In this document: in pieces, positions 55,884 through 64,000 of the stretch
Position numbering within the stretch: position 1 is the stretch's first letter
Layout of the letters: the number at the start of each line of letters is the position of its first letter
From: Aegilops tauschii subsp. strangulata
Taxonomy: Eukaryota; Streptophyta; Magnoliopsida; Poales; Poaceae
Direction of reading: 5' to 3'
Length of the DNA: 64,000 nucleotides
NCBI RefSeq assembly: GCF_002575655.3
Contig: NC_053040.3
Coordinates: 350,553,267 to 350,617,266 of the forward strand
Position numbers and translations under genes: made by a program
Notes under the pieces: model-generated
Database searches by the model: none
What the model saw: the letters and a program-made list of their open reading frames with translations, nothing else
What the model was told of the DNA's origin: nothing

Positions 55884-58800
55884 TTTTTAGGGAAGGCCAT
55901 CATGGCTAGCTTTATTAAAAATTAAACAGGGATTACATCGTCCACAAGGTTTGGAACTAGGCAGCCCGGAGGCTCCCCCATCCAACAACTAGAAATCTTA
56001 TTACAAAAACCATGATTAGCTAGCACATGCGCCGCTTGATTAGAAGAACGATAACAATGTTTAAATTTGACCTTCCCGATTGACGAAGACATGTCCACAC
56101 ATTCCGCAAAGATCGCCGCCGCAGCATCCCACCATCTTGTCTGTCCAGTACAATAATCAATTACCGTCAAGGAGTCAGACTCAGCTTCCACTCGAGAGAA
56201 CCCCAGAGAATTTGCAAAGATTAGTCCATCACGCATAGCCATAGCCTCCGCTGTCACCACATCTGCTGCGTAAGGTATAAACCGACATTGTGCCGCCAAA
56301 AAATTACCATTACTGTCTCTAAGAACAGCTGCAATGGCTCCTGCACCCTCATCCATATGGAAAGAGGCATCCACGTTTAGCTTCACAAACTTGGGTTCCG
56401 GCTTGCTCCATTTATGTTCATGTACAACGCGAATTTTTAAGTTGGCTTGATGAAAATTATTTGCAATTGCCAGGACCGAAATAGGCCATCTCGAGGGAGG
56501 TGGCGATGATCCGTCATGGGTGAGCTCACGGCGCACCCACCATAAGTACCAAGCCCCAACCGCTATCACCTGCTTTACATCCAAATTAGGCTTTATAGGG
56601 ATCGGTCTGGAGTCTGCTAGGATCAGGTGTTCGAGTATGATTGAACCAGAGCGATCAATTAACTTCGCTTCTTCAACAATATCCAGTATACCAAGTCGAA
56701 GCCACAATTCCTTTGCATGTGTACAGTCAAAAAGCAGATGGCGTACATCTTCTGCGTCCTGGTGACAAATCGGACATGAGCCATTGGTACCCACATGTCT
56801 ATTAGTGAGTATGGTTCTTAGGGGGATAATTCCATGAAGTGCACGCCAGCAAAAAATCTGAATCTTACGTGGAACCTGCAGTTTCCACAGTGTAGGCCAT
56901 ACTTCCGGTAAGTTTGATCCAGCTGGGCGTGCCAATACATTTGCATGCGCCTGAAAAGATTGAATCCATTGTAAGCGGTACGCCGAACGAACTGAAAAAA
57001 TACCCCTTCGATCTGGGTTCCAGGCAATAAAGTCATCAAATGCATTATGATTAATTGGGATTTGCATGATCCTTCTGGCGTCGACAGGATTAAAAATAGA
57101 ACGGATCAGGGGCTCGTCCCATGCTCCCGTATGAGGGTCAATGAGATCACTTACGACCGAGAGAATAGTTTGACCTCGGTTTGAGATAACCTTCCTATCC
57201 GGGCTGGTTGGCACCCAAGGATCACTCCATATATTCACATTCTGTCCAGTTCCGATGCGCCACATATATCTCAACTTAAAAGTTTCTAACCCCTTCATAA
57301 TACTTTGCCATGTAAATGATGCTCCGCTTTTCAGTGTTGCTTGGAGTAAATTTACATTTGGATAATATTTTGCTTTCAAAACTCGAGCACAAAGAGAATC
57401 TGGGTTGGTGATAAGTCGCCAACATTGTTTCGAGAGCATTGCCAAATTGAAAGAGTGGAGGTCCCTAAAGCCCATCCCACCTTCATTTTTTGGATAGCAA
57501 AGTTTTCACCAAGTGTACCAATGCATCCTTTTGTGTTCCTCATCATCCCCCCACCAAAACTGAGCAATCAAATCAGTGATCTCTTTGCAAATCCCTTTAG
57601 GTATATTAAAGACTGACATGGCAAAAACTGGGATTGCTTGAGCTACAGATTTAATAAGAATTTCCTTGCCACCAGTGGACAATTGTTTCTCCATCCATCC
57701 TCGCAGCCTTTCTTTAATTATTTCACAAAAGTGCCTAAAACAGTCACTTCTATCTGCTCCCACCATCGCCGGAAGCCCGAGATACTTGTCAGATAAAGCT
57801 TCAGTATACGACAGGAGTGTTTGGACTGAAAAAGACACTAGATTTCGACAAACTCACCAATTGTCCCGAACTCTGACAGTAGGTCTCTAGAACATGCTGT
57901 AAGGAAGCTGCGTTTAAAGTATTTGCTTTCATTAGAATCAAAGAATCATCAGCGAATAACAGGTGTGATACTGATGGTGCATTTCTGCACACTTTGATTC
58001 CTTCTATGCCACCAGCTTCTTCTTCATACTGCAATAGACTAGAAAGATCTTCCGCACATAAGAGGAACAAGTAAGGGGAGATGGGGTCCCCCTGTCTAAT
58101 ACCCCTTGTAGGAGTAAAAGAATCCGTCTCTTGAGAATTAAACCTCACTTTATACCTGACAGAGCTTACACAAGCCATCATCATCTCAATCCAATGTTCA
58201 TGAAATCCCAAAGCAGCCATCATATCATGTAAAAAGGACCATTCCACCCTGTCATAAGCTTTGTGCATGTCCAATTTTACCGCACACAGACCAGTATGTC
58301 CAGCCCTCTTATTCTTGATTTTATGAACACATTCATATGCTATCAGAATATTGTCAGTAATCATCCTTCCTGGTACGAAAGCACTTTGTGTAGGCGAGAT
58401 AATCTGAGGGAGGATATTTTTCAGACGTGACGCCAACATCTTGGAGATAATTTTATAAAGAACATTACAGAGGCTTATGGGTCGAAATTGAGTTACCAGT
58501 TCTGGCGTATCAATCTTCAGGATCATAACAATTGTTGTATCATTCCACTCAGCCGGAATCTTCCTAGAATTGATAGCAAGAAGGACCTCCTGTGTTATGT
58601 CATCCCCCAAAATATGCCAGTATTTCTTAAAGAATATGGCATGAAGACCATCCGGGCCAGGAGCCTTTAGGTCTCCAATACTAAACACAGCCTTTTTCAC
58701 ATCATCCGCAGTATAAGGCGCCAACAGGAAGTTATTCATTTGTGTAGTGACCTTGCTTTGCACTTTTTGTAAGACACTAGGATCCGTGTGTTGTACTTCA

Positions 58801-60395
58801 GAAGTAAATAGATGAGTAAAATAGTCATGAATATGTGAGTTTAACTCCGGTATACCTTCCAACCAGTTACCTCCCGCATCTTTAAGTTTTTTGACAAAAT
58901 TCCTCTTCCTTCTAGCAGATGCAAAGGCTTGGAAAAAACCAGTATTGCGATCGCCACTCATGAGCCACGTAGCCCTGGAATATTGCATAGCCTGGATTTC
59001 TTCTAATTCTAATAGATACTCAATCAGCTCCGCCAGTTCTTTCTTCTTAGCATCGGCTTCATCATTCATTGGGCCAGCCATCACATTCTCCAGGTCCCTT
59101 TGAGCTTTACGTAACCTTTTCTTTGGTTTCTTCATGACGCGCTGGTCCCAATCATGAAACTCTGCATGCATTTTATTTAGCTTTCCGTATATGCTAGTCA
59201 AGCCTGGATCTGCTTCAACTCTTGACCAAGCCTCCAGAACTGTACCATTAAAGCTTTTTTCACGTAACCATCTCGCCTCAAATCTCCTCGCATGTACATC
59301 ATTCACTACAGGTACAGGTACAGTCCGAGTGATTATATTCCATATTTTGCAGAGCTGCATGGGGGAAAAGTACCAACCAAGTGTCGTTTACCAGCCCCCT
59401 GTCAAGCCTCTCCTTGATTCTCCCTCGATGCCAAGTGAACTTGTCACCTATAAACCCAAGGTCGTGCAGCTCACAGTCCTCGATAACCTGCTGGAAAGCC
59501 TGCATATACTGTATCGGGCGTGGGTTACCTCCATCCTTCTCGTGTAGGTACTGAATTTCATTCAGATCACCCAACAGAATCCATGGAAGTTTATGATTTT
59601 GGTGGAGTTGCCTCATGCGGCTCCACGTCATGTGTTTATTTTCCCACCGAAACTCCCCATACATCCCTGTCAAACGCCACACCACATTATTTGCTTCTTC
59701 AATCTTAACATCAATGAACATAGGGTCTAGCTCAAGCCTGGTCACCCTAGTGTTATTATTCCAAAACAGCAATAACCTTCCCTTCCTACCATCACTAGGG
59801 CACACAAGTTTCTGATCCATCTTCAATCTTCTCCTCAAGCCTTCAACCGGGTAGCTATCTAGGTGTGTCTCCGACAAAAACAACACATCAGGTTGCCATC
59901 TTCGCTGGACGTCCAGCAAGGCACGAACCGCCAGGGTGTTCCCCAGTCCATTACAATTCCAACTCAAAACCTTCATTGCTTGTTCCTGAATGATCAAACC
60001 TCAAGAGAAAGAGAAACCTGCACCAACAAGAATCGCCACAGCCCTTCACAACTTCACCACAGCAGCGTGAGACTGATTGGAACTCAACTTCTCTTTGTTG
60101 GAATCACAAGCTCTTGCACAACATAATCTCCTTCGATCAAGACGATGGAGTAGAACAACGAATCTACTATGGGAGACTTGCCGTAAAGACGATCGAGACC
60201 TCACAGTAGAGAGAGAGATACCAGCCACGACGTCGAACGGCGCCGTCCTGGGACAACAATCGCCGGCAGCCGCGCCGCCGCCAAGGAGGCGGCCGGCGGC
60301 GGCCAGCAAAACCCTAGACGCCTTGGTGTTCGCCTTGCAGCAGAGAAAAACTGTCAAGGTGGTGGAAGATATGTTGGAGATATTCTCTTTTAACC
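55884..60395 (-). mobile_element. L1-type LINE, about 4.5 kb, ORF1 not seen
   Basis: The minus-strand element has a 3' A8 tail (T run at 55881-55888) and a target duplication TTTGGCTAATCAGCTTT at 55867-55883 and 60396-60412. ORF2 parts follow in order endonuclease, RT, zinc-finger-like zf-RVT and RNase H. Only about 400 bp precede the endonuclease, too little for the usual gag-like ORF1. The copy was therefore either born from an internally deleted source or lost ORF1 later. Confidence 0.93.
55922..59997 (-). pseudogene. ORF2: LINE ORF2 (endonuclease, reverse transcriptase, RNase H), broken
   Basis: APE-type endonuclease, 59997-59299: MKVLSWNCNGLGNTLAVRAL, LSETHLDS, TGMYGEFRWENKHMTWSRMR and LLGDLNEI. 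It ends at a frameshift just after NHSD, where SDH is expected. RT, 59360-57801: LKAPGPDGLHAIFFKKYW, FRPISLCNVLYKIISKMLAS, SAFVPGRMITDNILIAYECV, IRQGDPISPYLF and catalytic FADD near 57945-57957. A second frameshift near 57820 leads into YLGLPAMVG. A TGA at 57506-57508 replaces an expected Trp. The final frame (57475-55922) has MGFRDLHSFNLAMLSKQCWR, a zf-RVT C..C..H block (CPICHQDAEDVRHLLFDC) and RNase H (LNVDASFHMDEGAGAIAAVL; ESDSLTVIDYC). The element nicks DNA and reverse-transcribes on target. This copy is inactive. Confidence 0.93.
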
Positions 60396-60412
60396 TTTGG
60401 CTAATCAGCTTT

Positions 60413-60700
60413 AAATAATCTTACACCTACGAAAGTTGGTACGAAGAGTTACTTAGCCTTCCTAACAAATTCTCCCCCATCCCCCATCCCCGCAATTTCC
60501 ACTGGTGTGGGCCCCTGCCGCCCCCTTTCATCCATTCCCAATCCTCCATGTTAAATGTTACGTAAAAACTGTAAGTAAGTTTACCTAGATGTAGCATTAC
60601 TCATCGGCTTTTCTCTGTTTCCTACTTTCTCCAAAAAATACGGCAAGCTGGCCCTTAATTATATTCCCAAAAAAAGTGCACTTAACTGTCTGGCCTACAC
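60413..60700. other. Short gene-free stretch
   Basis: C-rich DNA (CCCCCATCCCCCATCCCC at 60475) is followed by AT-rich sequence. I see no feature here. Confidence 0.4.
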
Positions 60701-60711
60701 CATGTCATCTT

Positions 60712-60935
60712 TTATACTCAATCACGTTATTTCTTTATAATTCTTTTTCAGAAGTCAACTATTATATTTTTTAAGAAACCTACTACAGCAATATCAAAAT
60801 CTGCAATACCAAATTAATATATTTCATATTATTCGTTTTGTAGGTAGATGTTGATAGTATTGTATAAGCTTACTCTAAGTTTAACTTCTGAAAAAACTAA
60901 TACGCATTGTAAAAGAGAATGGAGTGAGTATAAAT
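60712..60935. mobile_element. Stowaway/mariner-type MITE
   Basis: The left end TTTTATACTCAATCACGTTA with TTCTTTTTCAGAAGTCAAC, and the right end GTTTAACTTCTGAAAAAACT with ACGCATTGTAAAAGAGAATG and GAGTGAGTATAAA, are inverted partners over about 50 bp. The pairing is imperfect. The internal AACATCTACCTACAAAAC on the minus strand is typical of longer Triticeae Stowaway elements. Confidence 0.6.
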
Positions 60936-61044
60936 AAGTCAAAATAGACAAACATCCAACTATAGAGGTTGTTCTAAATAATAAATGTGCTCATAAGACA
61001 CATCAAGAAAACATAGAGGTTAAGAATCAATAGCGATGATTTTT

Positions 61045-61427
61045 TTCAAAGGAAGGATCAACCTCCCGGCATCTCCATCCTTATATACGCACATCCAGAA
61101 TACTATTAAGGTTGATGGAAGGCAGTGAATCTAAGGACATCAACATGCAGAGTACATGGATAACAGGCTAGAAGATGTGAGCTAGACACCTTCGAATAAG
61201 TCATCTTCTTCTGTGGCAACGCCTTCAAGAAGGGATGACGCACTAGCACCATTGTCGTCACATCCGGACGGAGACAACTAGGACAAGGGCTTTCATCATG
61301 TGGCCGAGACAAACCTATGAAAACCAACACATACTAGTATGGAGAGAATGCCTTGAACAAAGGTAACGACTCAAGTCTGTCGCTGCTGAGCCCGGCCAAC
61401 AAAGATCAAAACAAGAATTTTCACCTT
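61045..61427 (-). mobile_element. Retroposon 3'-end fragment
   Basis: TTTTTTTCAAAGGAAGGATC followed by AACCTCCCGGCATCTCCATC recalls the 3' ends of wheat LINEs read on the minus strand (poly-T, then AAAGGAGGATCACCCCCGGC-like). No target duplication or ORF is confirmed. It is truncated by the gypsy LTR at 61428. Confidence 0.35.
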
Positions 61428-61963
61428 TGTTGGGGATATTACTACTAGGTGTAAAACCGGCCAAGGAAGCCGGGTTATCCCCATAATGGATTGTTTATAC
61501 TTAAAAGCCCATGAAGACAAGGAATAAAGCGGTTTACTACAGAGACTCGAAGGCCCAAGGCCCAAAGGTAGATTAAGGCATGTAGCTATAAACCGCCATG
61601 TAGTACATGACTTGTATTGTAAGGTATAACAAAGTAGAGACCGGGCCGGTATGTGTATAAACCGGCATCGGGACTCTGTAAGCCGGCGAGCGTCGACCTA
61701 TGTATATAAAGGCACGACCCGGCGGCAGTTCAGGACAACGACAATAACTCAAGACTCAGGCAAAGCGTATTCGCTCCCTGGTCATCGAAACCCCAGCAAT
61801 TCCATCACAACTAGACGTAGGCTTTTACCTTCATCGTAAGGGGCCGAACTAGTATAAAACTCTCGTGTCCCTTGTCCGGTTTAACCCCTTTAAGCTAACC
61901 CGTTGCGATGGCTCCACGACTAAGTCCTTTCACTAGGACATCTGTCGTGACAATTCCATGACA
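61428..61963 (+). repeat. 5' LTR of the right-edge gypsy element
   Basis: It starts TGTTGGGGATATTACTACTA and ends ACAATTCCATGACA, 536 bp. A TATGTATATAAAGGCACGAC box is at about 61699. GGTTTAACCCCTTTAAGCTA lies near the 3' end. Confidence 0.85.
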
Positions 61964-64000
61964 GTTGGCACCCACTGTGGGGCTATCACGCGATGGTTTC
62001 GAGTTCTTGAAGGGCTCAAGGGATACGCCGTGGGCCGGATGACCAAGAGTCGTCGCGGCAAGCTCTACATCGACGACGTAGGCTGGGGCCCCGAGGCCGG
62101 CTCAATCGAGTACGGGTACCGGGTCCCCTTTGGAGGAATTCACGTCTTCATCGGCAAGATCGGCGAACCGGGCCCTGAGCCGGACATCTGCACCGACCTC
62201 GTCGAGACGGCTCAGCGTGCAAGCCCTGCCCGGGTACAGCCCGCCGTGAAGCGTGCGTTCGTAGGATTCATCAATGGTGCGGAACTTGAACCGGCGTCCG
62301 ATGGCGAGACCGTCGTCCACTCAGATGACGAGTCGTCCACCGGGGAGACCGAGTCACTGTACCAACTGCAAGATGGCCAGTTTGGGGGCTATTCCGATGG
62401 CGACAGTATTCCGGACCCCTTTGAACCGGCGAACCGGGTTGCGATCTTCATGGCTGGAACTCAGCCCACGTTGCAATCTTCAACCGCGGCAGCAATAATT
62501 TCCGGATCGGCAGCTGGGGCGGGAGGCCCCGCGCGCCAGCCGGCCCAAATCTTGTCCGATTTATTGGACGCCTGGACGACCTTACTGACCACACGAGTTA
62601 CCGTCGACACGCAAGATCAGCATAATGCGGAGGTGGCTAAACTGCAGGATCAGATAACTCAAGCTAAGGAGGACTTAGCGGCTGAAGAAATCAGGATGGC
62701 TGAGGAGCAGGCCGCTTTAGAGGCACAAGCACAGCGGATTCAGGCGGAAAATTATCGACTCCTGTTGGATCAGAACGCTTCAAACGACGTGTTAAGGAGA
62801 AGGCATCGGTCACGACTACCACCGGTTTATGAGGCAATGAATCTCTTTGGCACGCCAGGAGCAGGAACCAGTAATCCGGCTGCGGTGAACCGGATTCAGG
62901 CGCCGAGGACCGGAGCACCGGATCAGCCACAGGTGACGGATCCCCCTCGACAGACCCATAACCCGCTGCAGTATGTACCGGCGCCGCCGGGTCACTTCTC
63001 CACCCCTTTGGATAATATGATCGCTGCCGCATCACGATTAGCCGCTATTCCAATGGAGGGTGAATCCCCAGCGGCGGTTGAGACGCGGCGTGCTAGGGAT
63101 CTTCTTCAGACGGCTATGGTGCAGCAGCAGGCTTATTCATATAGCCGAGACAGAATTCATTCAACCCCACGCCCGAGCCGGAGTTATAGCAGACACATCG
63201 ATGAACTGGCTGTGTCAAGCAGTGCGCGGAACCGAGACGCTCCTCGGGGACCTGATCCGGTGCGTGGTGGGGCAAATGCTCAGGATGTGGTGAACAACGG
63301 AGCACGTCGAGAAGCCGAGTTAGCAGCGCAGGACCGTCAGCTCACTCCGGTTCGTCCGGTGGCTTCCGTAGAGCAAGGCCTTACTTTCAGCTCTTGGGGG
63401 GTGCCCTGCCTCGTCCCGGCTTTGCGCAATGTACGGCCGCCCAAGGATTTCAAGGGCCCCCGTAAGGTGCCTAATTACACCGCTGATGTGCCTCCCGAGT
63501 CATGGATTGAGAGTTATGAGATGGCTATGGAGATGTTAGATGTGGATGAAGCGGCATGCGCGAAATATTTCGCTATGATGTTGGATGGAACAGCTCGCAC
63601 GTGGTTGAAAAGCTTACCAGTTAATTCCATTGGGACATGGGCTGAGTTAAAAGCCCAGTTTATAGCAAACTTCAAAGACACGTGCAAGCAACCTATGTCA
63701 ATTGTGGACTTAGCCGCCTGCGTCCAGGGAGAAGGCTAGTCAACAACCCGTTGGGTGCGCCGGGTTTCGGAGATCTTACATTCTTCGGATCGCATCAATG
63801 CCGACTCGGCGATTATAACATTGGAGGGGAATTGTCGATTTCAGCCTTTAAAGTTGAAGTTGGGACGGCTCAAGCGTCACTGCAATGACATGGGAACACT
63901 TATGGCTGCACTGGTTAAGTATGTTGATTCTGATAGTACCAAGGACCCTGAGTCTGACGATGGCAGAGGTCATGGCATCAATCTGCCGCTTCAGGCTGCT
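61958..64000 (+). pseudogene. gag: gag of the right-edge gypsy element, one in-frame amber stop, 3' end outside window
   Basis: The first ATG (61958) overlaps the LTR end and PBS, so translation more likely begins later, for example at MTKSRRGKLYIDDVG near 62039. A long N-terminal region includes an acidic part and a coiled coil (DTQDQHNAEVAKLQDQITQA; EEIRMAEEQAALEAQAQRIQ, about 62600-62760) and an Arg-rich stretch. The Retrotrans_gag core follows at about 63440-63740: VPPESWIESYEMAMEMLDVD, CAKYFAMMLDGTARTWLKSL and AELKAQFIANFKDTCKQP. A TAG at 63737-63739 interrupts it. The same frame then continues STTRWVRRVSEILHSSDRIN to the window edge. The protein would build the particle shell; this copy is probably non-functional. 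Confidence 0.85.

Larger units (their letters stand above)
61428..64000 (+). mobile_element. Ty3/gypsy retrotransposon, 5' part, running off the window
   Basis: A 5' LTR (61428-61963) is followed directly by a PBS-like TTGGCACCCACTGTGGGGC and a long gag frame. The element continues past 64000, so its 3' LTR and target duplication are not available. Confidence 0.88.

Noticed and set aside
60077..60418. Plus-strand 113-residue ORF at the 5' end of the LINE
   Set aside because: It is antisense to the element's 5' region and crosses its boundary and target duplication.

Overview
The window is repeat-dominated plant DNA. The best fit is a Triticeae genome (wheat, Aegilops, barley or rye). The basis is recognition of BARE1/WIS/Angela-type copia LTRs, Athila-type and Tat-type gypsy elements, CACTA elements with long subterminal repeat arrays, Stowaway MITEs and an L1-type LINE. 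No hallmark single-copy host gene is visible. Nearly every convincing coding stretch belongs to a transposon, or is a small or broken gene carried inside one. All family calls are made from remembered motifs and none was tested by database search.

Layout. 1-11591 is the right part of a large CACTA element whose left end is outside the window. It carries a duplicated small coiled-coil gene (920-1033; 2787-3555), a minus-strand two-exon gene of unknown role (1601-2006) and a six-exon En/Spm-type transposase-like gene (6987-9979) with one frameshift. These are followed by a GGGCC-rich subterminal array and the CACTA terminus. It interrupts the gag of a minus-strand Athila-type gypsy element (11592-14516). 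Next come an inverted BARE-type LTR (14524-16247), a gypsy LTR fragment, gene-poor DNA with degenerate exon-like repeats, and a solo BARE-type LTR with a perfect CCTCC target duplication (20436-22010). At 22925-24642 two related gene fragments lie head to head, each with its own 36-bp minisatellite.

25340-37554 is the right part of a second CACTA element. It is split by a complete 8.9-kb Athila-type element (25568-34485, duplication GGGGC) that keeps gag and protease but shows no reverse transcriptase or integrase. This CACTA ends inside the antisense ORF of a Tat-type gypsy element (37555-40097), which also carries a hAT element that itself holds a Stowaway MITE. The Tat element sits in a tandem array of about 1.2-kb units (40098-44010). 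The end of the array is one arm of a diverged inverted repeat of about 1 kb (43710-44690 and 53900-54850). Between the arms lie a 2.15-kb deleted copia element (45844-47994, duplication GTGTA), an AT-rich repeat and a PIF/Harbinger-like element (51994-53144, TTA duplication).

The right end has two adjacent retroposons in opposite orientations, each with long target duplications: a short plus-strand one (54981-55820) and a minus-strand LINE (55884-60395). After a MITE, the left LTR and gag of another gypsy element (61428-64000) run off the edge.

How it works together. The DNA transposons rely on terminal and subterminal repeats and transposase-like proteins. The retroelements rely on LTR promoters, tRNA priming and RT. 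Almost all coding copies here have stops, frameshifts or lost domains, so they are probably mobilised only in trans, if at all. Nesting gives a relative order of insertion at several points.
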